A DNA stretch of 64,000 bases from Petaurus breviceps papuanus (taxonomy: Eukaryota; Chordata; Mammalia; Diprotodontia; Petauridae), in contig JAMXIF010001253.1 of the NCBI GenBank assembly GCA_028583685.1, forward strand, positions 28,964,158 to 29,028,157, in the 5' to 3' direction. Position 1 is the stretch's first letter; the number at the start of each line of letters is the position of its first letter. The notes beneath the pieces were generated by a model that saw only the letters and a program-made list of their open reading frames with translations, did not search any database and had not been told where the DNA came from. Made by a program: the position numbers and the translations under genes. Of the stretch, positions 10,518 through 22,274 are shown piece by piece.

Positions 10518-10810
10518 TATTAGTACTCTAAATGCAAGAACTTTGCTTAATGACCAGTGAGTGGATATTCTACTTAGGAATTGAATTTTATCAATGTAGA
10601 TATTCTTGCCATATTTAAAACAAAGAAATGGAAGGAATCAGCTAAACAGAAGGATGTCTCACAGGTTTTCCTTGGAGGGACAAATAAGAGAAGTGACAGA
10701 TTGGTTTTATCATGTGTCCAAAGGCAAGAAGAAACATAATTTCTTGGGACATTTGGTTATTTCATATTGTAGCATTCATCAGAAGCCTTTGAAAAAAGAC
10801 TGCCATTAAA
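10518..10810 (+). mobile_element. RTE-clade LINE endonuclease remnant
   Basis: One frame reads ISTLNARTLLNDQ, resembling the start of the RTE apurinic-like endonuclease. A second frame continues with INVDILAIFKTKKWKESA and SQVFLGGTNKRSDRLV, resembling the family's YDVLGLCETRRMKE and VFLG motifs. Stops and a frame change between them mark it as dead. RTE LINEs are the expected source of the 3' tail on Mar-1 SINEs (family knowledge); this is the only RTE body I see in the window. Confidence 0.65.
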
Positions 10811-11134
10811 ATAATTGCTGATTAAAACAACACAGTGACAATAATTACATAAAAGATAAAATACATCCATAATAAAATCAGGATGAATGGACAAAAAGAA
10901 AATCGAAGGGAATACAGAGTAATAACTAAGTTATTATGGAAATTTGATAAGGTGAATATTCATGTTTCCAAATGCAAACAGCATGTAAAATCTTTCTAAC
11001 TGGGAAAATTCAAGTTTTTATTATTTGTGTAAGCACTAGGTAAGTTCTGGAAGTGAGAGGTCACTTTTAGACAAGGTGTTTAAATGAAGCATCTTGCAGT
11101 ATGTGGTAAAAACAAGTGTTTGTGTTTGTGTATA

Positions 11135-11362
11135 TGTGTTATTTTAAAAGCTTGAAAAATGTCTTGAAATATTACCTCATTTAAACCTCACAACCCTGAG
11201 AGGTAGCTGCTATTATTTATTATTATCCAGATGAGGAAACTGAAGAAGGAAAAAGTTAAGTGACTTGTCCAGTATCAGACAAAATGTGTGAGTAAGGATT
11301 TGAGCTCAGGTCTATCCTGTCTCTAGGTCCCGTACTTTATCCAATGTACCTACCTGGCAACT
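11135..11362 (-). mobile_element. MIR3-like SINE
   Basis: CTCATTTAAACCTCACAACC, GAGAGGTAGCTGCTATTATT, CAGATGAGGAAACTGA, TTAAGTGACTTGTCCAG and ACCTACCTGGCAAC in inverse CORE-SINE order. Confidence 0.75.
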
Positions 11363-12254
11363 AGCAGGTCCTTATAAGATTATCTGAATTTCAATAAATG
11401 GAGCTATGTATTTCTACCCAATCAGCCCAACTGTTGCACTAACCAACTGAAAGATCCTAGTTCTGACTCTGTCTTGAATGTTCTACTTTTTCATTATTTC
11501 TCTTTTTAGTTCATGTATTCTTCTTTTCAGCCCTGTGATACTTTGTGGGATTTATAGGGTATACACACTATGGATTAATGTATACACTACCCACTGTTCT
11601 TCAGATGGCTAATTAGAAATGTTGAAACCACTAGTACTTTCTTCCTCCCTCTACTTCTCTAGGGATTCACTCATTGACTTTTGCTCTTATCCAACATCTA
11701 ATCTCCTAATGCCTCTTAAATGCATCTAGACTCAGATTAGTTTTACAAAGGTATAGGGTAAATGACTGGTCAATCTCTAGAAAATGGAAGCTTATCCCTG
11801 AGCTTTTTCTAAGCCGTTAAAATTCTAGCTTCCCTGAACAACATTCCCACCATTTGTAATTTCTCACTCCAGTCATTCATTTAGTGGTTCTTCTTGGGAA
11901 GAACTTCAGGCTGTGAATTCTTAATAGTTTAAGCCAAGAACTTATTTGGATGATAGATGCTACCCAGTTCTCATGTTGTTTTTTTTATATGTATAGACAC
12001 TTATTTGATATCATATTTTAAAGTTCTGTCAGGAATGTCTTCAGAGTGACCTCAGAAAATAGCAATTGGATATGCAACATTGCTTGACCTAAAGACCCAA
12101 AATCATTAGAGAGGAGCATACTAATGATACTACTGATACTTAAGACTCAAAACAGGACAAAAATACAGTCCCAGATTATGAAACAAGTAAGGAAATACAC
12201 AGCACACACCCTATAGATACATACACAGCAAGACACAATAACACATAAGAAGAT
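11363..12254. other. Unclassified sequence
   Basis: AT-rich, no family recognised and no credible open frame. Confidence 0.4.
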
Positions 12255-12372
12255 AAAAGCTTTAGAGATGAAAGGAAGTTAAAGGCCACACAATTTAACT
12301 CCATTTTACAAATGAAGAAATTGGAGTCATGAGACCTTAATTGACTTGTCCAAGATCACACATCAATGAATA
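12255..12372 (-). mobile_element. MIR-type SINE fragment
   Basis: CTCCATTTTACAAATGAAGA then TTGACTTGTCCAAGATCACA is the inverse core and tRNA-like region of a MIR. Confidence 0.6.
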
Positions 12373-12924
12373 AACTTTTAACCAGTGTCAGAGGGCATTC
12401 AAGGACATTCTACTTCACTGCAGTGAGAGTCCGACTTGATTTGTGCCCTTTCCTCAAAACAGATCATTCTGTGTTCATGAAATTGTACAAGACCAATCTC
12501 AAACACACCAGCAATAGTTATAATACGTGTCCTGCTTAACTATGCAAGTTGCATATAGTTTTTGAGTGAGTGGAAATGACAGTGTACTCTTAGCACAAAT
12601 AGCCACACCTGCTTCCTTCTTAGCTCCATGGTACTGTTGAGATGCCTTCCCTGCTGTGCTAACACCTGGTGTTTTTCAGTAACATTGTCATCGAGTTTCC
12701 CGTTGTTATTTAATAGGTCCTAAAGTAGCAGAGTCTTTTTTCCACATATCAAGGTTTTATGGGTGGGTATCTCCCATTTGGTTAGCATTCTCTGAAAAGT
12801 TATGGGCCCAACTGTAACTCTTGTGGTTGCTCTTCAGTTCACCAACTTACCACAAGAAGGTGAGGCAAATTAATTTTAGGCATGTGGGAAATTATCCCCC
12901 AGTTTCTTAGCCATGTTGATTTTA

Positions 12925-13002
12925 TTGTGTTTGCACCCCCAGAACCCGATGCAATGCTTAGTAGATTATAAATGCTTAATAAATGTTTGTTGATTGATTG
13001 CA
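12925..13002 (+). mobile_element. L2/MIR 3' tail
   Basis: CACCCCCAGAACCCGATGC, a variant of CCCCAGCACTTAGCACAGTG, runs into AATGCTTAATAAATGTTTGT and TGATTGATTG. Confidence 0.6.
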
Positions 13003-13815
13003 CTGGTGTCTTTCCTCAGCTTCTTTTAGTATTTTGTGAATGCAAGTACCAAAATCAGGTTGTCTGCCTATTATTCACCATTCTTGCTACATGATTGATC
13101 CATCTCTTTTCAAGTCATGCATGTTTTGTATGTTTTTATACACTTCTTAGGCCCACATCAATGTTGGTAAAACACTTCAACATAAACCTAACATTCAAAC
13201 TTTAATTATTAAAAATTCTTCACAATTTCCAAAATACAATTTCTTCCTCCTATTTAATTCTGGGTCTTACTCAATGTCATCTTCAGGGCCTATGCAAAAT
13301 ATAGACACTAATGGATTTATTCAATCTGTTGTCCATCTAACTCCATGTCCAGATATGGACAATGCACATTTCTCATCCACTTTGTTTTTCCAATGTAGAT
13401 AATTAGTTAGACTAATCTCTTTCAAATAACTATGGATTCTATTGGGGGAGGTTTTGTACTGTAAAGTCCAAACCAGAGAATAACTTTATCCAGCATATTT
13501 TCCACATCAGTGATGAACACCTTACATGAACATATATATTCCTATTTTATGCCTCAGAGTAATTAATCTCGATAGTCATATGGCTTAAATGATTTTAATG
13601 TATGCTTCATAAGCATTTGTTCAGAGAAGAATCTTTAATGCTATATGTTGTTGCAGAGACAAATATATATTTTTTAAAACAAACAATAGATATCAATACT
13701 TTATATTCTTTATATTTCTCAGTCATTTGTGAGATTGTGAAAATATGATCTGCACAGAAAATCACCTATCAGTCAACAAATTATAATAATTGGTAACTTC
13801 AATACAAATGTATTC
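13003..13815. other. Unclassified AT-rich sequence
   Basis: No coding frame or repeat recognised. Confidence 0.4.
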
Positions 13816-14438
13816 CAGAAGTCTCCAAACTTTCTTGGTTCATGTAGCCCTTAATGTTTCAGTATTTTTTCATAACACCTCTAGGCCAAAAAAAAAAATT
13901 TAAGAGTTCCATTTATTAAGATTAAACAACTTAATAAGAATTTAGGTCCTAACAAAATGTATGTCCTAACTTAATATCCATTAAAATATGCATAAATTGG
14001 AAAATATATTTTAATTTCATTCTTAATCACAATTACTTACTAATGAGATGTGACCATCATCACCCTTCATTTTCCATTCCACCCTGATTTTCACATGGTA
14101 TTTGGTTTGTTGTTTGGGTTTTGTTTTGTTTTTTTAATCACAGCAAACTCTGAAAAAAAATAGCTTTGTAAAAATATGACACTGCAAATGAGGAGGTTCA
14201 AGAAGTTACAGGCAAAACCAAAAGTACAAGTAAACAAAAACACATCTTGAAAACTTGAGAATATTCACTCTAATGTGGGCTCTTGAAATTGAATTACCTC
14301 AAGTTTATAGTTCACCGGATGTCCAACAGATGTCAAGTATTCCTGTGTTTCCCTCAAAAATTTAAAATATTCCAAGGTGCCCCTGTGAGTTCTTGGTAGC
14401 TCCCCTAAGGTATCACTGTGATACAACTGGGAACCTAG
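13816..14438. mobile_element. hAT-like DNA element, probably non-autonomous
   Basis: Left end CAGAAGTCTCCAAACTTTC and right end ACAACTGGGAACCTAG form imperfect inverted repeats of the hAT CAG(A/G)GGTCCCCAAAC type. The interior is AT-rich and encodes nothing I recognise. No 8-bp target duplication survives, so the right boundary is uncertain. Confidence 0.5.
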
Positions 14439-14605
14439 GAAGTGTGATGAAGGGGGAAAGCAGTATCAAAAACATGGTTCATATTCAGGAAATGAAAGAG
14501 TTCAACAGTTTCTTGATAACCCCCAAACCTCATATATCCTAAATGTTTTCTTCAATAACTGAGTGAGAAGACACTGAACTTTGTGAATATGGAGCAATGG
14601 TAAGG

Positions 14606-14741
14606 AGAAAGGAAGAAAGGGGAAGAAAGGAAGGGAGGAAGGAAGGAAGGAAGGAAGGAAGGAAGGAAGGAAGGAAGGAAGGNNNNNNNNNNGGAAGGAA
14701 GGAAGGAAGGAAGGAAGGAAGGAAGGAAGGAAGGAAGGAGA
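14606..14741. repeat. GGAA tetranucleotide tract
   Basis: Near-perfect (GGAA)n on both sides of a run of ten N. True length is unknown because the assembly breaks inside it. Confidence 0.95.
14683..14692. other. Assembly gap (10 N)
   Basis: Ten N in the middle of the GGAA tract; most likely a collapsed microsatellite. Confidence 0.98.
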
Positions 14742-14943
14742 AGAAAAAATTGACTAATCTTAACAGATCAGAAAATTCATGTTACCCACAGAGCAGACAT
14801 TTCATAATCAACCATCTGTATAGTCAGATCATCAACTTGTGTGAGCAAAGGTCAAAATCTCTATCACATCAGAACAAAGGCCAAGAAGATAATACTATTC
14901 AACCTGTTTAAACATGAGGCCTGAATAAAAGCAAAGAAAATGG

Positions 14944-15140
14944 CTATCACCATTTCTTTTTTTCTTTCCCTTGGAGGGGGGAAAACAGGGCAATTGGGGT
15001 TAAGTGACTTGCCCAAGGTCACATGGCTAGTAAATGTTAAGTGTCTGAGGCCATATTTAAACTCTGGTCCTCCTGACTCCTGGGCCAGTGCTCTATTCAT
15101 TGCACCACCTAGCCTCCCCTCTATCACTATTTATTTTTTT
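14944..15140 (-). mobile_element. tRNA-derived A-tailed SINE with TSD
   Basis: Body about 14964-15120. Reads GGCAATTGGGGTTAAGTGAC, TTGCCCAAGGTCACATGG and GCACCACCTAG, the inverse of the head. Flanked by CTATCACCATTTCTTT (14944) and CTATCACTATTTATTT (15121). The right flank also serves as the left target copy of the adjoining L1. Confidence 0.8.
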
Positions 15141-16066
15141 TATTTTGGTCTTTATTAATTTGTTCATTTACTTTGAGTTTACAAGATTCAGTTTCCCAGT
15201 TCTTTGAATTTCAAATTTTCTTCCCCTCCCTCCCCTTCCCTCCCCACCCCCCACAGCAGCATATAATCAGGTATAGGATCTGCAGATACTTTCACATTAG
15301 ACATTGGTCAGGTTATAAAGAAGCATTGTATTGGATGGAATGAACAATGGGAAAGAGGAAATAAAACCAAACAAGAAAAAGAGAGCAGGTAATTTGCTTC
15401 AATCTGCATTCAAACTCTGTTCTTTCTAGTTCTTTCTCTGAATGTAGACATCTCTCTCCATTATGAGTCTTGGAGTTTACTTATAGCCTTGCATTTCTCA
15501 GAAGAGTCCAGTCTATCAAAGTTGGTCATCACACATACATTGTATCTGTAATTGTGTACAAATTTTTCCTAGTTCTGCTCTTCTCACTCAGCATCAGTTC
15601 CTATAAGCCTCTCCAGGTAAATATGAAGTCCATCTAGTCTTCTTTTCTTATGGCGCAATAGTATTCCATTACATTCATATACCATAACTTGTTTAGCCAT
15701 TCCCCAATTGATGGGCATCCCCTTAATTTCCAGTTTTTTGCCACCGCAAAAAGAACTGCTGTAAATATTTTTGTACATATGGGTCTTCCTCCTGCTTCTA
15801 TGATCTCTTTGGGATACAACCCTAGAAGTGGTATTGCTGGGTCAAAGGATATGAAATTATAGTCCTTTGGGAATAGTTCCAGATTGCTCTCCAGAATGGT
15901 TGGATCAGTTCACAACTCCACCAGCAATGTATTAGTGTTCTAATTTGTCCACATCCTCTCTAGCATTTATCATTTTCCTGTTTTATCATCTTAGCCAATC
16001 TGACCAGTGAGATGTAGTACCTCAGAGTTGTTTTGATTTGCATTTCTCTAATCAATAGTGATTAAT
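15133..16066 (-). mobile_element. L1 LINE, 5' truncated, with ORF2 C-terminus
   Basis: The minus strand encodes PSIGEWLNKLWYMNVMEYY (about 15650-15725), matching the C-terminal PSMIDWIKKMWHIYTMEYYAAI region of L1 ORF2. Past it lie the antisense phrases GGTATTGCTGGGTCAAAGG and TTGATTTGCATTTCTCTAAT. The poly-T side is on the left; CTATCACTATTT repeats at 15121 and 16067 as target duplication. About 0.93 kb of a 6 kb family. Confidence 0.9.
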
Positions 16067-16309
16067 CTATCACTATTTCTTAAAGAGGTTTTACTAATAC
16101 AGAACAGTTGGCAAAGTAGAAAGGCCAAAAGACCCCAGAAAGTATCCCAGCTTTAACCACAGTCAGAGAGATAGAGACAGAGAAAATTGACCCTGAGATT
16201 CAGCTCTTTCTATTTCCCCAACTACCACTGCATTTAACTACTCAATAAAGTGTCGCAGAAAGTGATTGACAGAGAAAAAAGGAATTAGAGCAAAAGAGTT
16301 GTATAACTT

Positions 16310-16665
16310 GATGGATTAGAGTAATGCACAGAATTAAAAACAATAGAACTTAGGGATCAATGTGAAGTTCTATCCTTGGGCTCAAAGACAAGATAAGAAA
16401 GACATCATTAGGCAACAAGTCCTGTAAAAAAGACCTGGAGATGGTAGTGGACTGCAAAGTCAATATGGTTCAACTGTATGGCACAGCATCCAAACAGTTC
16501 ATGCCATATTAGGCACAGTGTACACAACAAGGAATATACCATCTCTGCTACACTCTGCCAGGGTCAAGCCATGTCTGAAATACTAGACTCATTTCTGGAC
16601 TTCTCCTTTAATTTGGGCAGTCGCAAGCTCAGTCACATCAGAAGCACTAAAAGGACTGGATGATA
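16310..16665 (+). mobile_element. L3/CR1 LINE fragment
   Basis: GTAGTGGACTGCAAAGTCAA, then ATGGCACAGCATCCAAA, TCTGCTACACTCTGCCAGGG and TCATTTCTGGACTTC align in order with 48770-49100 and with the known L3 3' region (TACTCTGCCCTGGTCAGACC). Diverged. Confidence 0.65.
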
Positions 16666-16682
16666 CACTGTCTAAGTATTAC

Positions 16683-16922
16683 ATGAGACAACTAGGTGGT
16701 ACACTAATGCACAGAGCACTGAATCTGGAGTCAAGAAGACTTGAGTTCAAATCCAACCACCTATTACTTGTATGACTGTGGGCAAGTCACTTAATCTAAT
16801 CTCAGACGCTTACTATGTGGCTATAGGCACATCACTTAACCTTTCTGGATCTTAGTATTTTTCATTTGTAGAATAAGGACTAGATGGCCCCTGAGTTCCC
16901 TTCCAACCCCATGATTTCTGAC
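16683..16922 (+). mobile_element. THER-type SINE, composite
   Basis: Head CAACTAGGTGGTACACTAAT, B box GAGTTCAAATCCAACC, CTGTGGGCAAGTCACTTAAT, then a second tRNA-like block ATAGGCACATCACTTAACC and the THER tail CTAGATGGCCCCTGAG. Two GTCACTTAA-type blocks suggest recombination or a partial second copy. Confidence 0.7.
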
Positions 16923-18594
16923 CTAGGACTACTCTGATATTGGCCTGCTGCTTAACCTCTACCATTCCCAGTTTCTTGACCTACTGCCTACACATAGCTT
17001 GGGAAGTGACATATCCCTAAACTATTAAATGGCTCTCCCAGTCCTGGAACTCACTTAGTGGTGACTCCAGTTCAACCTCCACCCACTAACCCTGGCTTGA
17101 CAAAATAATTGTACTCCATAGATGAATTGTTGTAGAGAGTTGACCTGACATTTTGGAATTACAAGAAACTTTACTGGTGTTTTTTTATTGGCATTTCTTC
17201 ACCAAAGCTCTACACAGTAAATCAGCAACATGATCCTTGAGTTGGAGATTAGGAAATGGAAGACTGGAAAGGTTCTGACTTGCCCTCATGTTAGAATACA
17301 AGTTGATGGCAAAGCCATCCACTAGCTTTCTTCTTTGCCTTTTTTGCCCCTGCCCAAACAGGTTGTAAACTGCCCAATGCTAGAATAGAAAAGGTGAATA
17401 GAATAGAATAGAAAAAAAATAACTATTTAAAAGGACAAATGTGAGGAAGGAAGAAGAGTTAGGAGAGAACTGGAGACAAATGGACCAGCAGAAATCAATG
17501 GGTGATGGAAGCAGAAATGTAAACAAAGGTTAGGTATTTCTGAAAATGGTAATTTCTAAGAGGAAAATGAATCAGAGCCTTCTAGAGAAAATAAATTACA
17601 GGGGGAAAAGACCTGGCAAGAAAATTCCAGGAGGCTTTTAAGTACTACCAACTCCTAACACTTTCATGCCTTCAAACAGGAAAAGGAAGGTAGCAGAAAC
17701 TAAGAAGCATGTTGGGGAACAGGTCTGAAATTGGACAAATTATAGAACTTTGATTCCAAAGACATTTATGTAATATATGCTCTGAGACAACTATCCTAAC
17801 ACACACTTAAACTGATGAACTGAGTTTCAAGAATCAGGGCGAGTACATGCCATCAGGAATTTAGAGATAGCCATGAGGGGGTTGGTGATTGTTTTTCAAG
17901 TACTATAGTTCAAGAGCCCCCATAGGTATTTTTCCTGCGTGATTATCAGTTGAAAATCATTTAGTTATCCAGCTTTTAGAAAGGGGTATTAACTAAGGTT
18001 ATATTGTAAAAACGGTTGACATAATCATTTTTTTCTCCACCTCCACCTGCACCCTACTCTATTCCACCCTCCTTCCAAAAGTCTGTAGCATATTTTTTCA
18101 TAAGTATATTAAGAATTCAAGGGAAGAGGGGCTCAAGCTTAGAGAGTACTCATGGCACAGGATAATTTATAATTACTTGTTACTGAAAGTCTTCTCTTCC
18201 CCATCATGAGATATATAAGAAGTTCCCTTTAGACATGGTGTAGTTTTTTTTTTTCTTTACTGGGTCCATTGTAGAGCTGTAAATATGTGTCCAGTCTGCC
18301 CTTGGCTAGCAATGTAGACATTCATCACATCAGCATGTTACAGATTAGCCATTGCAAGGATACTTCTAAAATATTAACACAAAGATGGAAAGTCTTCTAA
18401 ATGTCTGATATTCATGAGGCACTGATGGAGAAGAATAAGGAGGGTGCCAAGGTCACAATCATAGTGTTCTCTATAGTCCTTATACTAACAGAAGACCCAG
18501 CCCTAGGTGATCCTTTTGTAGGTCAGTTCTTGGAACCTCGAAACCTAGTGAGATCTACAGTAGGTGATCTCTTGAGATTCACCACTAAATAGAA
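16923..18594. other. Unclassified low-copy sequence
   Basis: The longest stretch in the window without a recognised repeat. It contains short GAATA repeats near 17393-17412 and no convincing coding frame. Confidence 0.4.
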
Positions 18595-18863
18595 AAAAAC
18601 AGATAGATAGGTAAACAAATGAAGGAAGGAAGAAAGAAGAAAGGAAGGAACAAAGGAATAAAGGAAGGAGGGAGGAAAGAAAAGGGAGAAAGAAAAGAAG
18701 GAAAGAAGAAAGACAGAAAGAAAGAAAAAGGAAGGAAGAAAGGAAGGAAGGAAGGAAGGAAGGAAGGAAGAAAGGAAGGAAGGAAGGAAGGAAGGAAGGA
18801 AGGAAGGAAGGAAGGAAGGAAGGAAGGAAGGAAGGAAGGAAAGAAGGAAGGAAGGAAGGAAAG
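18595..18863. repeat. Purine-only GGAA/GAAA tract
   Basis: Starts as mixed AGAA/GGAA/GAAAG and becomes nearly pure (GGAA)n at about 18745-18862. All three overlapping open frames are repeat translations. Confidence 0.95.
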
Positions 18864-19496
18864 TTCATCTGACCAATATTTATTGAGCCTGTTATATGAA
18901 AATCTCTCTGGTTCACCAAGAAGGAAAATATTTTTTGCTTTGATACTTTGATATGTGAGTTCTTCTAGAGGGTACTCTTTGCAAGGATGTAGTAAAACTG
19001 ATACATACCTTTCTGTCTTGTGAGACCCTTGTCCCATTCTCCTTTAAATCCCCTGCAGGGGTCCATCCAATATGCTAAGGGACCTTCCTCTATATCCCTT
19101 GACAATCCATGTATATCAATGTGATCAAACTCAGTTTCCACTCATACAGTTACATCCTGGCATCCTTTGTGTCCTTTCTCCCCTTTCATTTTAAACCCAG
19201 ATCCCCTGTTGAAGTCTATGAAGGTCTACTATATGCCTTTCCATTTCATTTTTGGGTGACCTGCAACTTTAAATCTTTATAGACTGGTATTCCATGATTC
19301 ACAGCCACATAGCCTCACTGGAAGAATATTAGCATCAAAAGGATGGGGTTTTGTTTCAGGAAGGAGCTTGGGGTCATTAAAGCATTGTAAAATTTTCCAA
19401 AGGCAATCCATCCCATTTTGTTCATCCTGTTAAATTCTAGGCCCAGCTCATTGTTCCTCCCTAGTATCTTTCCAAGATACAAAAACACAGGACCAT

Positions 19497-19562
19497 AGAT
19501 TTAGAGCCAGAAGGGATGTAAGAGGCCATCAGGTCCAACTGCCTCATTTTTTAAAAATTCTG
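19497..19562 (-). mobile_element. THER SINE tail fragment
   Basis: ATAGATTTAGAGCCAGAAGG, GATGTAAGAGGCCATC and AGGTCCAACTGCCTCATTTT are the inverse of the THER tail seen in sense at 36890-36930. Confidence 0.5.
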
Positions 19563-19569
19563 AACTTAA

Positions 19570-19720
19570 CAAATACCAGATAAAACAAGTATTTCCATAC
19601 GAAAAATGGAACAAGAAAAAGAGGCATGTGCATGAAACCAAAAAATCTCTATTCTAGATATAACTTACTTTGGCTTTTTCTTAATTCTGTATTTATTTTT
19701 TATTTTTGCTTTAACAAGCT
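19570..19720 (-). mobile_element. Possible L1 3' UTR fragment
   Basis: Resembles the reverse complement of the L1 3' UTR at 49500-49690 (TGCATGAAACC and AAATCTCTATT against GGTTTCATG-like and AGATTTGC blocks). Weak, based on scattered words. Confidence 0.3.
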
Positions 19721-19848
19721 GATGGTCCAACTGCACATAGCTGGTGCAGAAATGGCTTCCACATTAAGTAACTATTATTTCCTGTCTGTTCAGATATAAT
19801 CTATTACAGTTTTATGATGTTATTTGATATTTATTATATAAAGAACCT

Positions 19849-20041
19849 CCCAATTCTCTTCTTCTTCTTTTGCTTTGTGGAGGGGGGAGGGTAGGTAACT
19901 GGGGTTAAGTGACTTGCCCAAGGTCACATGGCTAGTTTTTTGTGTTAAGTGTCTGAAGCCAGATGTGAATTCAGGTCCTCCTGACTCCAGGGCCGGTGCT
20001 CTATTCACTGTGCCACCTAGCCACCCCCCAATTCTCTTCTT
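19849..20041 (-). mobile_element. tRNA-derived A-tailed SINE with 15-bp TSD
   Basis: Body 19864-20026, on the minus strand: GGGTTAAGTGACTTGCCC, AAGGTCACATGGCTAG, TGAATTCAGGTCCTCCTGAC and GTGCCACCTAGCCAC. Exact target duplications CCCAATTCTCTTCTT at 19849-19863 and 20027-20041. Part of the C run may be SINE head, giving at least 12 bp of true TSD. Fairly young by TSD integrity. Confidence 0.9.
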
Positions 20042-20337
20042 AAAGAAAATATGAATTATATATAGGCAAAAGGATGCTTAAGTATCTTCAAGCTTGCGTC
20101 TTTCTTTTCTTACTTCTAAACTGTGTTTCATGACAACCCATGAAAAGGTTTAAAGATATTAATAGGTTCACTTTGAATTAGGGGCCTTTTATTTAGAGAA
20201 AGATCAGAGAGGAAGGTTATGTTTTTTCCCAATTCAAGAAAATCAGCCTTTTATATATATGCATGAACATCCCAATTCATGTTAAATGAATGAGAACTGA
20301 GTACCAGTACTAATCTCATTATTATAGCTATACTTCA

Positions 20338-20545
20338 CAAAATCATAGAATCCTAGAATTTTAAAGAATATTAACAGTTTTCTAGTCCACCCCCTTCCTG
20401 AAGCATGAATTCCCTCTATAATAGTCTGACAAGAGGCCATTCATCTGCTTGAAAATTTTTGGTAATGGAAGATTCACTCTCAAACTGGACCAGCCTGCTA
20501 CATTAGAGCCCTGATTATTAGAAAGTTCTTTTTTAAGTACCCACC
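20338..20545 (-). mobile_element. L3/CR1 LINE fragment
   Basis: AAATCATAGAATCCTAGAAT, AGTCCACCCCCTTCCTGAAG, TTCATCTGCTTGAAAATTTT and GAAAGTTCTTTTTT follow the reverse L3 3' order seen at 44935 and 30226. Confidence 0.6.
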
Positions 20546-20827
20546 ATTAAAGACTCTCAAGCAAAGTCAGCTTTGTGCTGGTAGGACACAACACCCCTCT
20601 TCAATAGGATTTAGCTAAGAATTACAAGTTTGTGTCCCAGGTTCTGAGCTCAGTTATGGGATGCATATCCTGATCTTTGTAAAGATATACCTTTCAGGAA
20701 TAAAAGTCCAAACTCTCTCCTATGCTACTAACAGTACTTCCCACCCCTGTATAGGGTATCCACCTAGATGAATGGCATAATGTAGGCATCCCAGCCAGTT
20801 CAATACTTTGCTGCAAAAATCTGCTAC

Positions 20828-20957
20828 TAGGGGTAGGGAACCTGCAGCCTTGCGGTCATATGTGGCCCTCTAGGTCCTCAAATATGGCACTTTGACTGAA
20901 CCTTTGGATTTGAGGACCTACAGGGTCACATGTGGCCTCATCCTTTGTAAACCTATG
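20828..20957. mobile_element. Palindromic hAT-type MITE, copy 1
   Basis: Left arm TAGGGGTAGGGAACCTGCAG and the internal pair CTCTAGGTCCTCAAAT / TTTGAGGACCTACAGG are mirrored around the centre. The right terminus is damaged and no TSD remains. Same family as 22649-22803 and 49827-49962. Confidence 0.75.
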
Positions 20958-22274
20958 AAGCAGTATTGCAATGTAGGCAGGCACACTTGGAGTAGTGTAT
21001 CTCAGCATTAAGTTCTGGCAGAACTATCAGTTTGTACAGACCTTGGTGATTGAGTCACCTTTACCAAAATTAAGTTTGGTCTACATGGAACAGAGTGAAG
21101 GTTCCACAGAGCAGATCAAGCAAGCTGACAGAGGAACATTGTATAGAGCCTTCCTCTGTGACCCAATTCAATGTTTGACATAGTCATTTGTGTCCCTGAT
21201 GTTTTTTTTTTTTGTCACAATAAAACCTTCCCACCTCCCTATAGCTTGGTCAGTATCATTGTTTCCAACAACTTAAATTTGTTCCTGTTAATAGTTTATT
21301 ATTTCTTCAGGAATCATGTTTACACTAGATTTTGCTCCAGTAGCAAATTATGGATTTGAGAGACAAGTAACTAATGCTCTGTCCCAAAGGATATTTATGG
21401 CAGAGTCCAAAAGAGAACTCAGAATCTGGCTGTCACTTCCTCCCTTCCTGAATGCTCTCCCTTCCTGAGAGTGGACCTGGAAACTTGTGTCCATAGCCTG
21501 CTGACCCACCGAAGCCAAGGACCGGAGAAGTCAGAATGGCTCCAAAGACCATATCCCATACCAGAATTCAACAGCCCATATTTACTTCACCTAGATCCAT
21601 ATTAAATAAGGGAGCAGTTCGAATGTGTATATAGAGAGGCACATAAGTAGATAAGAATATACATGGGTATGCACTTGTGCAGGTGTGCTCAGGCACAGTC
21701 CAGTTTGGGTACCGTCAAAAGGCACTCTTCACAAGACAACAAGGAAGTATAGCCTTGTTGCTTAACTAATTAAAGTGACTTTGACACAATTAACCAAAGG
21801 AAGACTTATTAAACTCAGAAAAAGCCGAGATTGCAGCTCTGATCGCCAGCCTGCTGAAAATTACTGCACTGTGCTAAAAATAAAGAAAGGGGAAAAACAA
21901 TGATCTCAGCTAGGTAATTGCCAATAGGTGAACAAATGAAGCAGGCAGAATATTAACAGCAATTTGGCATCTCTCTAGAGGGAGAGAACGAGAATATATT
22001 ACTAATGCCAATGTGGCACCCAGGACCCCCAGTGCAGAACAGAGAGTTCAGGAAAACAAATTAAAACTGGTTATTCAGCCATTCCCCACATCATTCATGC
22101 TTTTCAATGTCTGAACAAGTTGAGATGGCGACCGTGGGATTTTTTTGTGGTTTCAAATTTGCAAATATCCTAATTGACCCTACTTAAGTAATATATTTTC
22201 CTGTCTGGATTTCATACTCTGGCGGTAAAGCAATGAGTTGGGAGTCAGAAGTCTTTACATTCAAGCTAAAAGGA
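20958..22274. other. Unclassified low-copy sequence with candidate conserved segment
   Basis: No repeat recognised. Around 21760-22140 the sequence is complex and rich in TAATTA/AATTAA words, the texture of a conserved noncoding element, but conservation cannot be judged from one genome. Confidence 0.3.

Noticed and set aside
18545-19037. Three overlapping frames of 110-150 codons, among the longest in the window
   Set aside because: Almost entirely the GGAA/GAAA tract read in different frames.
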